From contig NZ_CADIJX010000005.1 of assembly GCF_902859625.1 (NCBI RefSeq), positions 536,170 to 600,169 of the forward strand: 64,000 nt of DNA, written 5' to 3'. The translations under genes were made by a program, and so were the position numbers. Below the pieces are notes generated by a model, which was given only the letters and a program-made list of their open reading frames with translations, ran no database searches and had not been told where the DNA came from. The stretch is from Achromobacter pestifer. GTDB taxonomy: Bacteria > Pseudomonadota > Gammaproteobacteria > Burkholderiales > Burkholderiaceae_B. Positions 11,825 through 23,058 of this stretch are shown here, in pieces. Every line of letters starts with the position of its first letter. The first letter of the stretch is position 1.

Positions 11825-13318
11825 ATGTACGACACCCTTATCGGCAACGTCCGTGTCCTGGACGGCACGGGCGGCCCAGAGTACCGCGCCAGCGTGGCGC
11901 TGGCCGATGGCCGCATCGCCGCCATCGGCGCCCTGCCCGGCGCGCAAGCCCGCCAGATCATCGATGGCACGGACCTGGCGCTGGCGCCCGGCTTCATCGA
12001 CGTGCACACGCATGACGACACCAACGTCATCCGCACGCCGGGCATGCTGCCCAAGCTGTCCCAAGGCGTCACCACGGTCGTGGTGGGCAATTGCGGCATC
12101 AGCGCATCGCCCGTGTCACTGCGCGCGGAGCCCCCGGATCCGATGAACCTGCTGGGCAACCGCGAAGACTTCAACTACCCCACGTTCGCCGACTACACGC
12201 GCGCCATCGAAGCCGCGCAGCCGGCCGTGAACGTGGCCGCGCTGGTCGGCCATACGGCCCTGCGCAGCAACCACATGGACCGCCTGGACCGCGCCGCGAC
12301 GCCAGATGAAGTGCTGGCCATGCGCGAGCAATTGCGCGATGCGCTGGCGCATGGCGCGATCGGCCTCAGCACGGGGCTGGCCTATGCCTCCGCGATTGAC
12401 GCCGACACCGCCGAGGTCAAGCTGCTGGCCGAGGCGCTGGATGAATTCGGCGCGCTCTACACCACGCACCTGCGCTCGGAATTCGCGGCCATCCTGGAAG
12501 CCATGCAGGAAGCCTTTGACATCGCCTTGCACGCCCGCGTGCCGGTGGTGGTGTCGCACCTGAAATGCGCTGGCGCCGGCAACTGGGGCCGCACGAAGGA
12601 AGTGCTGTTCAAGCTGGAAAACGCGGGCCGGCTGCAACACGTGGGATGCGACTGCTATCCCTATTCCGCCAGTTCGTCCACGCTGGACCTGAAGCAGGTG
12701 ACGGACGAATTCGATATCGATATCACCTGGTCAGTGCCCCACCCCGAGCAGGCCCGCCGCAAGCTGGCCGACATCGCCTCCGAGTGGGGCGTGACTTTGC
12801 TGGAGGCCGCGCGCCGGCTGCAACCCGCCGGCGCCGTCTATCACAACATGCATGAAGACGACGTGCGCCGCGTGCTGTCGCATCCACTCACGATGGTGGG
12901 TTCGGACGGTCTGCCCAATGACCCGATGCCGCATCCGCGCCTGTGGGGGGCTTTCCCACGGGTGCTCGGCCATTACAGCCGTGATGTGGGGTTGTTCCCG
13001 CTGATCCAGGCGGTGCACAAGATGACCGGCCTGTCTGCCGCCCGCTTCGGCCTGGCCGACCGTGGGTTGGTGCGCGAGGGCTATCACGCGGATCTGGTGC
13101 TGTTCAATCCGGACACGGTCATTGACCGCGCCACTTTCGCGGCCCCCGTGCAGACCGCGGCCGGCATCGAAGCCGTCTGGGTCAATGGCGCCTTGTCCTA
13201 TCACCAAGGGCAGCCCACCGGCGACCGCGCCGGCCGCTGGCTGCCACGCAACGGCGACTTGCGCGCGAGCTTCGCGGCGGCGTCATCCCTCTCTCCTGAC
13301 CCAATCTCATCTCAATAG
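11825..13318 (+). CDS. N-acyl-D-amino-acid deacylase (D-aminoacylase), amidohydrolase family
   Basis: A zinc amidohydrolase of 497 residues that removes the acyl group from N-acyl-D-amino acids. The metal motif GFIDVHTHDD is at about residues 56-65, with VVVGNCGIS at 86-94, the HLKCAGAGNWG metal/lysine region, and the C-terminal MVGSDGLPNDPMPHPRLWG segment typical of D-aminoacylases. The ATG at 11825 is preferred (GGAA 8 nt upstream) over TTG 11807, which overlaps the regulator's stop. The product would be a free D-amino acid, the presumed substrate of the PLP enzyme encoded at 3585. Activity on D-peptides or related N-substituted compounds is possible. Confidence 0.93.
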   Translation: MYDTLIGNVRVLDGTGGPEYRASVALADGRIAAIGALPGAQARQIIDGTDLALAPGFIDVHTHDDTNVIRTPGMLPKLSQGVTTVVVGNCGISASPVSLRAEPPDPMNLLGNREDFNYPTFADYTRAIEAAQPAVNVAALVGHTALRSNHMDRLDRAATPDEVLAMREQLRDALAHGAIGLSTGLAYASAIDADTAEVKLLAEALDEFGALYTTHLRSEFAAILEAMQEAFDIALHARVPVVVSHLKCAGAGNWGRTKEVLFKLENAGRLQHVGCDCYPYSASSSTLDLKQVTDEFDIDITWSVPHPEQARRKLADIASEWGVTLLEAARRLQPAGAVYHNMHEDDVRRVLSHPLTMVGSDGLPNDPMPHPRLWGAFPRVLGHYSRDVGLFPLIQAVHKMTGLSAARFGLADRGLVREGYHADLVLFNPDTVIDRATFAAPVQTAAGIEAVWVNGALSYHQGQPTGDRAGRWLPRNGDLRASFAAASSLSPDPISSQ

Positions 13319-13328
13319 GAGTGTATTC

Positions 13329-13742
13329 ATGAGCAATGCCCCCACCCCCGACAAGAACGGCATCACGCGCTACGGCGTTGCCGGCGGCACCGGCCAGGGC
13401 GGTTCGCACATGCCGTTCGCGCGCGCCGTCGCCGCTGACGGCTGGCTGCACGTGTCCGGCCAGGTGCCAATGGAAAACGGCGAAGTGATCGAAGGCGGCA
13501 CGGTGGCGCAAAGCCACAAGGCCATCCAACAGCTGCTGGCCATCCTGAAAGAAGCCGGCTACGGCCCTGAACACGTGGTGCGCTGCGGCGTCTGGCTGGA
13601 CGACGCTCGCGACTTCCCGTCGTTCAACAAGGTCTTCAAGGAATACTTCGGCGAAAACCCACCCGCCCGCGCCTGCGTGCAATCGCCCCTGATGGTCGAC
13701 GCCAAGGTGGAAATCGACTGCGTGGCATACAAGCGCCCTTGA
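13329..13742 (+). CDS. RidA-family enamine/imine deaminase
   Basis: Small protein of 137 residues. RidA proteins hydrolyse reactive 2-iminoacids such as those released by PLP dehydratases, giving the ketoacid and ammonia. The conserved arginine (R114 in PPARACVQ) and glutamate (E128 in VEIDC) are in the positions expected for catalytic RidA members. The start is preceded by AGGAG. It lies 10 nt after the deacylase gene and ends the operon. A dehydratase and RidA in one operon make biochemical sense: aminoacrylate-type products would be detoxified at once. The stop codon lies within an 11-bp tandem repeat. Confidence 0.9.
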   Translation: MSNAPTPDKNGITRYGVAGGTGQGGSHMPFARAVAADGWLHVSGQVPMENGEVIEGGTVAQSHKAIQQLLAILKEAGYGPEHVVRCGVWLDDARDFPSFNKVFKEYFGENPPARACVQSPLMVDAKVEIDCVAYKRP

Positions 13743-13832
13743 TCGGGCCTTGATCGGGCCTTGATCGGGCCTTGATCAACCTTGATCGGGCCTTGATCGG
13801 ACCACGACCGACCTTGATCGGGCCTTGATCGG
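13737..13832. repeat. 11-bp tandem repeat, about nine units
   Basis: Imperfect tandem units of CCTTGATCGGG. The first unit includes the stop codon of the RidA gene (TGA at 13740). Two units are shortened or mutated near 13777-13810. The array ends 9 bp before palindromic element copy 2. Confidence 0.85.
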
Positions 13833-13841
13833 CCCCCGTTG

Positions 13842-14186
13842 CGTAGGATGGGTGTAGCGCGAGAGACCGTAAACAAGAACGCGCCTGCCGATCGCGCGCA
13901 ACCCATCAAGCAGACGTTGGGTTAAGGCTGAAATCGTTAAGAAATCACCGGTGCTTGATGGGTTGTGGCTGAAATCGTTGAGAAATCACCGGTGTTTGAT
14001 GGGTTGTGGCTGAACCCGTTAAGAAATCACCGCTGCTTGATGGATTATGGCTGAACCCGTTAAGAAATCACCGCTGCTTGATGGGTTGTGGCTGAAATCG
14101 TTAAGAAATCACCGCTGCTTGATGGGTTGCGCGCGTTGATTGTCGGCGTTCTTGTTTACGGTCTCTCGCGCTACACCCATCCTACG
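13842..14186. repeat. Palindromic MITE-like repeat element, copy 2, internally expanded
   Basis: Same element as at 6497: the outer inverted repeat (CGTAGGATGGGTGTAGCGCG and its complement ending at 14186) and the inner CAACCCATCAAGCA / TGCTTGATGGGTTGCGCGCG pair are both present. This copy is 345 bp because the centre carries a 41-bp tandem repeat (13926-14130) of about five units, each containing GCTTGATGGGTTGTGGCTGA and TCGTTAAGAAATCACCG. It lies just beyond the lolA stop codon, so lolA transcripts read into it. No transposase is present. Confidence 0.85.
13926..14130. repeat. 41-bp tandem repeat inside the palindromic element
   Basis: Successive copies are offset by exactly 41 bp (for example GCTTGATG at 13953 and GTTTGATG at 13994). 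Units differ by a few substitutions (TGAAATCG and TGAACCCG, CACCGGT and CACCGCT). The unit includes one arm of the inner inverted repeat, so the expansion multiplies a single arm. Confidence 0.85.
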
Positions 14187-14210
14187 ACCTGGCTCCTTTT
14201 TGGGGCCAGG

Positions 14211-14837
14211 TCACATCTTGACGACGTCCACGCCCTTGGGGGGGGTGAACTGGAATTCCTTGTCCGACATCTGGGGGTTGGAGGCGATCGCGGATAAATC
14301 GACTCGCGTCGTCTGACCGAACGAATCCAGCAATTCCACGCGCACCGGCAGGTTGTTCTTCATGCCGATGTCCACGCGCGAAAACCCGGCGTCGGCTGTG
14401 CGCGGCTTGGCGCGCAGCCACTCCACGCCATCTTTGGCCGGCAGGGCGGATACGTCAAACGATTGCTCAAGCGAACCCGAGCCGAACAAGATCGCGGCGG
14501 GCGACGTACCGATGGCGGCATCGACCTTGCGTTCCGTCACTTGAGCCAGATCGGGATCAAACTGGAACACCGTGCGGCCGTCGGAAATGACCAGTTGCTC
14601 ATAGGGCTTTTGAACCGCCCACTTGAACTTGCCAGGCCGCTGGAACGAAAACACACCGGTCTGCGCGGGTTGCGTGCGGCCCTGATTGTTCACGGTGTAT
14701 TGCGAGAACGAACCGGTGGCCGCCGTGACCGTGGCGACGAAGGCTTTCAACTGCTCTTGCGCGGTGGCGGCAAACACCAGGGCAGGCGCCAGGCTCAAGG
14801 CAGTGGCGGCGGCCAGGCGGCGAAACGTCTTCATCAT
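14211..14837 (-). CDS. lolA: Outer-membrane lipoprotein carrier protein LolA
   Basis: Periplasmic chaperone of 208 residues that carries mature lipoproteins from LolCDE to LolB. A signal peptide is visible ([20 protein letters not shown], cleavage near VFAA-TA). Family features include [25 protein letters not shown] and YEQLVISDG. The start overlaps the ftsK stop by 4 nt (ATGA); a second ATG follows immediately, so the start is uncertain by one codon. A longer upstream frame exists only because it overlaps ftsK. In many proteobacteria rarA follows lolA; here the D-amino-acid block intervenes. Confidence 0.95.
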   Translation of the reverse strand: MMKTFRRLAAATALSLAPALVFAATAQEQLKAFVATVTAATGSFSQYTVNNQGRTQPAQTGVFSFQRPGKFKWAVQKPYEQLVISDGRTVFQFDPDLAQVTERKVDAAIGTSPAAILFGSGSLEQSFDVSALPAKDGVEWLRAKPRTADAGFSRVDIGMKNNLPVRVELLDSFGQTTRVDLSAIASNPQMSDKEFQFTPPKGVDVVKM

Positions 14838-17227
14838 GCTTCCTCTCGGGCGGCGGCAGCAGCGGGGACCAGGATCTCCCGGTTGCCATTGGACTGCATC
14901 GCCGACACCATACCTGATTGCTCCATTTGCTCGAGTAACCGGGCCGCGCGGTTGTAACCAATGCGCAGATGACGCTGCACCAGCGAGATCGAGGCGCGGC
15001 GGTGCTTCAGCACCACTTCGCATGCCTGGTCGTACATCGGGTCGGACTCGGCGTCGCCGCCGATGCCGGTGACGCTGCTGGCGCCTTCGCCGTTGTCGCC
15101 TTCAACCCCGCCTTCCAGCAGGCCTTCGATGTAGTTCGGTTCGCCTTGCGCCTTCAGGCTTTCCACCACGCGATGGACTTCGTCGTCACTGCAAAACGCG
15201 CCGTGCACGCGCACCGGCAAGCCGGTGCCTGGCGGCATGTAGAGCATGTCGCCCTGACCCAGCAGGGTTTCCGCGCCCATCTGGTCAAGAATGGTGCGGG
15301 AATCAATCTTGGACGACACCTGGAACGCAATGCGCGTCGGGATGTTGGCCTTGATCAGGCCCGTGATGACGTCCACGCTGGGGCGTTGCGTGGCCAGGAT
15401 CAAGTGGATGCCGGCAGCGCGCGCCTTCTGCGCCAGACGGGCGATCAGTTCTTCGATCTTCTTGCCCACCACCATCATCAGGTCAGCCAGTTCGTCGATG
15501 ACCACCACGATGGTGGGCAGCGGCGACAGCGGCTCGGGCTGGTCGGGCGTCAGCGAGAACGGGTTCGGAATCGGTTCCTCGCGCTTGATGGCGTCGCGGA
15601 TCTTGGTGTTGTAGCCCGCCAGGTTGCGCACGCCCATCTTGCTCATCAGGCGGTAGCGCTTTTCCATTTCGCCCACGCACCAGTTCAGCGCGTTGGCGGC
15701 ATGGCGCATATCGGTGACCACCGGCGCCAGCAGATGCGGGATACCTTCGTAGACGCTCATTTCCAGCATCTTCGGGTCAATCAGGATCAGGCGGGTGTGG
15801 GACGCATCGGCCTTGTACAGCAGCGACAGGATCATGGCGTTGATCCCCACGGACTTGCCCGAACCGGTCGTGCCCGCCACCAGCAGGTGAGGCATCTTGG
15901 CCAGGTCGGCCACGACCGGATTGCCGGCAATGTCCTTGCCCAGCGCCATCGTCACCACCGAGTGACTGGCGTGGTAGGTCTGCGAACCCAGGATTTCAGA
16001 CAGACGCACCATCTGGCGGCGCGGGTTGGGCAGTTCCAGGCCCATCAGGTTCTTGCCCGGGATGGTTTCCACCACCCGGATGCTGACCAGGCTAAGCGCG
16101 CGCGCCAAGTCCTTGGCCAGATTGACGATCTGGCTGCCCTTCACGCCCGTGGCGGGCTCGATTTCATAGCGCGTGATGACCGGGCCGGCCTGGGCCGCCA
16201 CCACGGTGACGGACACGCCGAAGTCGGCCAGCTTCTTTTCGATCAGGCGCGATGTGAATTCAATGGTTTCGGCCGACACCGTTTCCTGGTTGGCCAGGGG
16301 CGGGTCCAGCAGGCTGATGGCCGGCAGGTCGCCCTCGGCTCCGCCCGAGGGCGCGAAGAACAGCGATTGCTGCTTTTCCTTTTCGACGCGCTCGGACTTC
16401 GGCACGACGGTAATGGCGGGTTCGATGCGCACCGGCTGCTCGTGCACCAATTTTTCCTGCTTGGCCTCGACCTGCTCGGTACGCACGGCCTTGGCCACCT
16501 GGCCGACCTTGCGGTCTTCGCGGGCGGTGTAGGAATTGCGGATGCGGCGGATGATGCCTTCCATCCAGGAACCGACGCGCTCGGCGACCGCCAGCCAGGA
16601 AAACGAGAAAAACAGGCTCAGACCAATGGCCAACATGACCAGGAAGGCCAGCGTGCTGCCGGTGAAGCCGATGCTGCGGCTGATCAGTTCAGCCAGCGTA
16701 TGGCCAATGACGCCGCCAGCGCCGCTGGCGGTTTCGGAAGCGCCGGGCAGATGCGTGCCGCGACTGGCCAGGCGCAGGGCTTCCATCCCCAGCGATCCCA
16801 GCAGCAATAAAAAGAAGCCAATGCCCTCTTCCCAGTGGACGCGAGGCAACACTTCTGGCTGTTTACCATTAGTTACCTTGAGCTGGCTGGCCAGGCGCCG
16901 GTAGCCGGCGCGCACGCGGTGCAGCAGCAGGATGACCCACCACCAGGCCGAGAAGCCAAACAGATAGAGCAGGATGTCCGCCAGATAGGCGCCCAGCCGT
17001 CCCCCGTGGTTGCGCACCACATCGCCGGGCACGGAGTGCGACCAGCCAGGGTCGGACGCACTCCAGGTGGCCAGCACCAGGGTGAGCCAGGCCGCCAGGG
17101 CGGCAAATAGGATCCAGCGGGCTTCGCGCAGCAACGCGGAAATGCGCGTTTGTAGCGGCGAAGGCCCGTTGCGGGTGTTGCGCGAGGCGCGCGGAGAAGC
17201 AGTCGAGATACGCGGCATGCGGCTCAT
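14834..17227 (-). CDS. ftsK: DNA translocase FtsK
   Basis: Septal DNA pump for chromosome segregation, 797 residues, shorter than the E. coli protein because the linker after the membrane domain is compact. Four N-terminal membrane segments lie between about residues 30 and 210. The motor domain has the Walker [16 protein letters not shown] and Walker [13 protein letters not shown], with [12 protein letters not shown] after it. The C-terminal gamma winged helix ([20 protein letters not shown]) recognises polar KOPS sequences. The start could be 17227 or the ATG three codons later. It is divergent from trxB and overlaps lolA. Confidence 0.96.
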   Translation of the reverse strand: MSRMPRISTASPRASRNTRNGPSPLQTRISALLREARWILFAALAAWLTLVLATWSASDPGWSHSVPGDVVRNHGGRLGAYLADILLYLFGFSAWWWVILLLHRVRAGYRRLASQLKVTNGKQPEVLPRVHWEEGIGFFLLLLGSLGMEALRLASRGTHLPGASETASGAGGVIGHTLAELISRSIGFTGSTLAFLVMLAIGLSLFFSFSWLAVAERVGSWMEGIIRRIRNSYTAREDRKVGQVAKAVRTEQVEAKQEKLVHEQPVRIEPAITVVPKSERVEKEKQQSLFFAPSGGAEGDLPAISLLDPPLANQETVSAETIEFTSRLIEKKLADFGVSVTVVAAQAGPVITRYEIEPATGVKGSQIVNLAKDLARALSLVSIRVVETIPGKNLMGLELPNPRRQMVRLSEILGSQTYHASHSVVTMALGKDIAGNPVVADLAKMPHLLVAGTTGSGKSVGINAMILSLLYKADASHTRLILIDPKMLEMSVYEGIPHLLAPVVTDMRHAANALNWCVGEMEKRYRLMSKMGVRNLAGYNTKIRDAIKREEPIPNPFSLTPDQPEPLSPLPTIVVVIDELADLMMVVGKKIEELIARLAQKARAAGIHLILATQRPSVDVITGLIKANIPTRIAFQVSSKIDSRTILDQMGAETLLGQGDMLYMPPGTGLPVRVHGAFCSDDEVHRVVESLKAQGEPNYIEGLLEGGVEGDNGEGASSVTGIGGDAESDPMYDQACEVVLKHRRASISLVQRHLRIGYNRAARLLEQMEQSGMVSAMQSNGNREILVPAAAAAREEA

Positions 17228-17248
17228 TATAATTGGGCGTTAACCTAA

Positions 17249-18871
<1,623 letters not shown>

Positions 18872-18875
<4 letters not shown>

Positions 18876-19201
18876 AATGGCTCTACCTGGGCGTGGCAAT
18901 CACCGCCGAGATTTTTGCCACCAGCGCGCTGAAGGGCTCCGAAGGCTTCACCCGCCTGGTGCCGTCTCTCATCACGGTGTTCGGCTATCTGATCTCGTTC
19001 TATTTCCTGTCGCTGACGCTGCGTGAAATTCCCGTCGGCATCGCCTACGCGATCTGGTCCGGTGTGGGCATCGTGCTGATCTCGATCGTAGGCGCGGTGC
19101 TGTTCAAGCAGCACCTGGACACGCCAGCGTTGATCGGCATCGGCCTCATCATCGCCGGCGTGGTGGTGATGAACGTGTTCTCGAAATCCGTTTCGCATTG
19201 A
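18872..19201 (+). CDS. Small multidrug resistance (SMR) family transporter
   Basis: Inner-membrane protein of 109 residues with four predicted helices. The essential membrane glutamate is E13 in [16 protein letters not shown], matching E14 of EmrE, and the [16 protein letters not shown] segment is diagnostic for the EmrE/QacE subgroup. It probably works as a dual-topology dimer exchanging protons for cationic compounds, or guanidinium-type substrates in the Gdx subgroup; the sequence favours the EmrE side. Its start overlaps the Smr gene and its stop overlaps the next start, indicating translational coupling. Confidence 0.9.
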
Positions 19202-19845
19202 CGGGCCGCGCAGAGCCATCGGCAGTTTTTCTGGTCCGCCGATGGTTGACGGCCTGGCTTTGCCTGGCTTGCCTGTGCCTGCTGCCAGCGGGCACGGCCC
19301 TGGCGCAGGACTTCAACCGCGCCGCTGAACTGGTGCGCTACCGCGCCTGGCTGACAAACTTCAAACAAGACGTGGACCGGCTGTCGGCCACGCGCCGCCC
19401 GCTGTCAGAGGCCGAGCTGGACACGATGTTCGCGCGCACGGTCGTCCCTGGTTCACGTGGCGCCGGGTTCATCCGGCAAGCCTTCGCACTGCGCCGCAGT
19501 GACGGCACCTATGCGCCGAAAATGGGTCCGCACACCGTGTTGATGGGCGTCCTGGACAGTGGAATTCCCGCCGGCCAGGGCGGTCGCTACCCGGAAACGG
19601 ACGCCGCACTGAAGGTGGCGGACCTGACCGTCTGGTATCTGCATGTGGACCTGGGCGACATGACCAACACCTACCTGCTGTCGGACAAGCATTTCACGCC
19701 CTACCGGCTGCCGCCCCCCGGCACGCTGGAACGCAACGCCTACCCGTTCCTGCTGATGGACACGCACGCCAGCGCGCTACGCCTGGGCGGCGTCAGCAGC
19801 GAACTCTGGGGGCTGATCGTTTACCTGCACAATGCCGCACGTTGA
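19198..19845 (+). CDS. Exported protein, DUF2145-like
   Basis: A 215-residue protein with a hydrophobic N-terminal signal ([23 protein letters not shown]). The mature part has [33 protein letters not shown] and [17 protein letters not shown], which fits my recollection of DUF2145, a family of unknown function. The TTG start at 19198 overlaps the SMR transporter stop by 4 nt; no better start is evident. It overlaps the next gene by 14 nt, so the two exported proteins are probably made together and may work together. Confidence 0.65.
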   Translation: MTGRAEPSAVFLVRRWLTAWLCLACLCLLPAGTALAQDFNRAAELVRYRAWLTNFKQDVDRLSATRRPLSEAELDTMFARTVVPGSRGAGFIRQAFALRRSDGTYAPKMGPHTVLMGVLDSGIPAGQGGRYPETDAALKVADLTVWYLHVDLGDMTNTYLLSDKHFTPYRLPPPGTLERNAYPFLLMDTHASALRLGGVSSELWGLIVYLHNAAR

Positions 19846-20971
19846 ATCCGCCCTGCGCCTGCTTGCGCTGACGGCCCTGTCGATGGCGCCCGGACTGGCC
19901 AACGCGCTGTGCGAACCCCTGGCGACGTCCGCGCAGCGCCAGACCCTGGTGGCGGACATCTCGCTGGAGGGCACCAACACCTTGCTGGCGCTGGACGGTT
20001 CGCGCATCCAGTCATGGCAGCCCGCCGTCTCGGTGGAGACCAGCGCGCGCGCCACGCCTGTGATCTGGGCCGAACACGTGGATTGGTCGGTGTACGCCGC
20101 CGCGCCGGATGCGCGCATCGGCGTCGCGATGCTGCGCTTCGAAACCGGCGCCGACGGGCGCCGGCATCTGTGCGGCATCGCGCGCTACAGCGCCAACGCC
20201 GTGGATGCGGCCCGTGGATCCCGCAAGGCCGCCCTGCCGTCACCCGACGCGGAGACCCGCTACTACTATGGCGCGGGCGACCGCCTGACCGGTTATGAAG
20301 AGCGCTCCCGCGCGGCCGACGGCCGCCCGAACCCGCCGGTACGCTACTGCTTGCGCTATGACGAACACGGTTGGCTGGCCGAGCTGGGCGCCAACGATTG
20401 CGCCGCCGCCTCCCGACCGATGGCCCGCTACGTGCATGACGCGGCGGGCCGGCTGCTGCGCGTCATCGCCTATCAGGAGAAATCCGGCGAGGCGTCGCAG
20501 GTCGTGGCCTATGACGGCCAGGGCCGCATGATGCAGCGCTATCTGCGTCCACACATCGGCTGGGCCGAAGACGGCCCTGCGCTGGGGCTGCCCTACCGCG
20601 AGATTCAAAGCGAATACGCCGTGCTGGTGTTGCCGGGCCCGGCCTGGAAGCCGCCTGCGCTGGATTCGTACCACTATGACTGGGCCATCGTGCGGCCCAC
20701 GCCCGGCAACGGCGGCCGTGACATCTACGCCGCCAAGCGCGACCCCGCCCAGGTGCTGGCCAAAGGCAATAGCGGCAATGGTGGCCAGTTCGCCCTGACC
20801 GCCGCGCAGAAGCAGCGCATCTGGGACGCCGCCGGCAAGACGCCAGGCGGCGTGCACTGGCTATGGGCGCCCGGCCAGACCTATACCTTGCTGCAAGCCG
20901 TGCCCGGCGCGACGTGGGCCGCGTGCACCGATCCGGAAAACCGCAAGGCCAACGCCTGCGGCACGCCTTAG
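19832..20971 (+). CDS. Exported protein with YD-repeat-like segments, function unknown
   Basis: A 379-residue secreted or periplasmic protein with a signal peptide ending near LANA-LC. The middle (about residues 140-235) has four segments resembling the YD repeat of RHS proteins: RYYYGAGDRLTGY, RYDEHGWLAELG, RYVHDAAGRLLRVI and VAYDGQGRMMQRY. Full RHS proteins have many more such repeats and a toxin tip, both absent here. Four or more cysteines suggest disulfides. It overlaps the DUF2145-like gene and converges with the symporter gene at 20968. I do not recognise a named family. Confidence 0.6.
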   Translation: MPHVESALRLLALTALSMAPGLANALCEPLATSAQRQTLVADISLEGTNTLLALDGSRIQSWQPAVSVETSARATPVIWAEHVDWSVYAAAPDARIGVAMLRFETGADGRRHLCGIARYSANAVDAARGSRKAALPSPDAETRYYYGAGDRLTGYEERSRAADGRPNPPVRYCLRYDEHGWLAELGANDCAAASRPMARYVHDAAGRLLRVIAYQEKSGEASQVVAYDGQGRMMQRYLRPHIGWAEDGPALGLPYREIQSEYAVLVLPGPAWKPPALDSYHYDWAIVRPTPGNGGRDIYAAKRDPAQVLAKGNSGNGGQFALTAAQKQRIWDAAGKTPGGVHWLWAPGQTYTLLQAVPGATWAACTDPENRKANACGTP

Positions 20972-23058
20972 ACGTTTTCGGCGGGAGGCCTGGGCGCGCT
21001 GGGGTGGCGTAGATAGTCCACCAGCGCCAGCGTCGCCCGGTCTGGCGGCGGCGTCAGCAACGACACCACGATGATCGTCAGAAAGGCCACGGGTGCGCCG
21101 AATATGCCAGCGGCGATCGGCTGTATGCCCCACCACAAGTCCACCGGCTGCGTGCGCGAAATGCCCAACACCCATTCGCGCAACCACGGATGCGTGTGCG
21201 TCATATAGGCAAACGTCACCGCCAGCCCGGCCGCCATGCCCAAGGTGGCGCCCCACTTGTTGGCACGCCGCCAGAACACGCCCATGACCAGCGCGGGAAA
21301 GAATGACGACGCCGCGAATGAAAAGGCGGCGGACACCATGAACAGGATATCGGCGGGCTTGCGCGCTGCCACCCAGGCCGCGCCGAACGCCACCACCAGC
21401 AGCAGGATTTTCGACACCATCACGCGGCGCGCGGCGGACATGCGCGGCGACACCATGCGGTACCACATGTCGTGCGACAAGGAGTTCGACAAGGTCAGCA
21501 ACAGGCCATCCGCAGTGGACAGCGCCGCCGCCAGCCCGCCAGCCGCCACCAGCCCTGAAATCACGTAGGGCAACCCACCGATCTCGGGCATCGCCAGCAC
21601 CACCACGTCTGCCCCCATGCTGATCTCGCTGAGTTGCACCACCCCGTCGCGGTTGATATCGGTGACGTCCAGCAGGTTGCTGTCCACGGCGCTCCAGGCA
21701 TGCACCCAATTTGGCAGGCTCAGGAAATTCGATCCGACCACCTGCGTGTAGACCTCGTACTTGACCAGCAGGGCCAGCGCGGGCGCCATGAAATACAGCA
21801 GCAGGATGAACAGCAGCGACCAGCACACCGATTTACGCGCCTCGATCACCGATGGCGTGGTGTATGAGCGCATCAGGATATGCGGCATCCCCGCTGTCCC
21901 CAGCATCAGGCACAGCACCAGCGCCAGGAAATTGATGCGCATGTTGCGCCGCTCTTCCGGGTCTTTCGCCGGGAACGGCTCCGCGTGTGGAGTAGGCGGC
22001 GCGGCCCGCGCCTCGAAGGTCGCGCGCGCTTGTGACCAGACCACGCGCGCGTCTTCGACGCTGGCGGGATAGGTGGCCAGTTCCCGTTCGGCGGAACGGA
22101 TCTCGACCATCGGCGCATCGCCGGCATTCAATTGGGCCAGCCGGCTGCGCAGCTTGTCTTTTTCCAAGGTCCAGGATTCAGGCAGCGCCTGGACCCGTTG
22201 GGCCATTTCATCAGCGTGCTGCTGCCAAAGCCGGCGCACTTCGATCTCGGAGGGATCGTTTTGCAGGTAGATCTCTTTTTCGGTCACCTGTTGCAGCACC
22301 ACGCCGGCCGACAGTTGCGGCACGGGCATGTTGGTGTGCTTGATCGACAGCCACACCACGGGCACCAGATAGGCAATGACCAGGATGATGTACTGCCCCA
22401 CCTGCGTCCAGGTCACGGCACGCATGCCGCCCAGGAACGAACAGACCAGCATGCCGCCCAGCGCCACGAAAATGCCCAGCTCGAATGAAATGCCGGTCAT
22501 GCGCGTGGTGATGATGCCCACGCCATAGATCTGCGCCACCAGGTACGTGAACGAACACAGGATGGCGCACGCCACGCCCGCCAGGCGCGGCATGTTGCCG
22601 CCGTACCGCGCGCCCATGAAGTCGGGGATGGTGTATTGCCCGAAACGCCGTAGATACGGGGCCAGCAGCATCGCCACCAGCACGTAGCCGCCCGTCCAGC
22701 CCATGATGTAGGCCAGCCCGCCATAACCCGTCAGGTACAGCGTGCCCGCAACCCCGATGAAGGAGGCCACCGACATCCAGTCCGCCGCCGTGGCCATGCC
22801 GTTGTAGATGGCCGGCACACGCCGCCCGGCCACGTAGTATTCGACCTGATCCGAGGTGCGGCAGACGATGCCGATGCCCGCATACAGGCTGACCGTGACC
22901 AGCAGGAAGACATAGCCGATCCAGTTGCGCGGCATTCCCAGGACTTCAGCCAGCGCCATCAGCAGGATCATCAGCGCGAAGCCGGCCGTGTACAGCACAT
23001 AGATGCGGCGCAGGCGGATCCGGAATTGCTGGGGAGTATCTCCGCTGAAGAACGGCAT
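20968..23058 (-). CDS. Sodium:solute symporter, large subunit (VC_2705-like, SSS family)
   Basis: Inner-membrane transporter of 696 residues, longer than the 500-550 typical for SSS proteins. The membrane core is recognisable (ADWMSVASFIGVAG, TIPDFMGARYGG, GGMRAVTWTQVGQY, and GLAAALSTADGLLLTLSNSLSHD). A hydrophilic insertion of about 130 residues (roughly 262-390) rich in Glu, Arg and Gln lies between helices. Residues 467-478, DINRDGVVQLSE, match an EF-hand calcium loop. Its start overlaps the stop of the small DUF4212 gene by one base, the standard pairing for this subgroup. Relatives such as ActP move acetate and other carboxylates; the substrate here is unknown. Confidence 0.88.
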   Translation of the reverse strand: MPFFSGDTPQQFRIRLRRIYVLYTAGFALMILLMALAEVLGMPRNWIGYVFLLVTVSLYAGIGIVCRTSDQVEYYVAGRRVPAIYNGMATAADWMSVASFIGVAGTLYLTGYGGLAYIMGWTGGYVLVAMLLAPYLRRFGQYTIPDFMGARYGGNMPRLAGVACAILCSFTYLVAQIYGVGIITTRMTGISFELGIFVALGGMLVCSFLGGMRAVTWTQVGQYIILVIAYLVPVVWLSIKHTNMPVPQLSAGVVLQQVTEKEIYLQNDPSEIEVRRLWQQHADEMAQRVQALPESWTLEKDKLRSRLAQLNAGDAPMVEIRSAERELATYPASVEDARVVWSQARATFEARAAPPTPHAEPFPAKDPEERRNMRINFLALVLCLMLGTAGMPHILMRSYTTPSVIEARKSVCWSLLFILLLYFMAPALALLVKYEVYTQVVGSNFLSLPNWVHAWSAVDSNLLDVTDINRDGVVQLSEISMGADVVVLAMPEIGGLPYVISGLVAAGGLAAALSTADGLLLTLSNSLSHDMWYRMVSPRMSAARRVMVSKILLLVVAFGAAWVAARKPADILFMVSAAFSFAASSFFPALVMGVFWRRANKWGATLGMAAGLAVTFAYMTHTHPWLREWVLGISRTQPVDLWWGIQPIAAGIFGAPVAFLTIIVVSLLTPPPDRATLALVDYLRHPSAPRPPAENV

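Noticed and set aside
14969..16810. A 613-residue plus-strand open frame
   Set aside because: Antisense to ftsK; the translation lacks any recognisable domain.
19832..20971. RHS toxin
   Set aside because: Only four weak YD-like segments, no RHS core signature, no C-terminal toxin or immunity gene.
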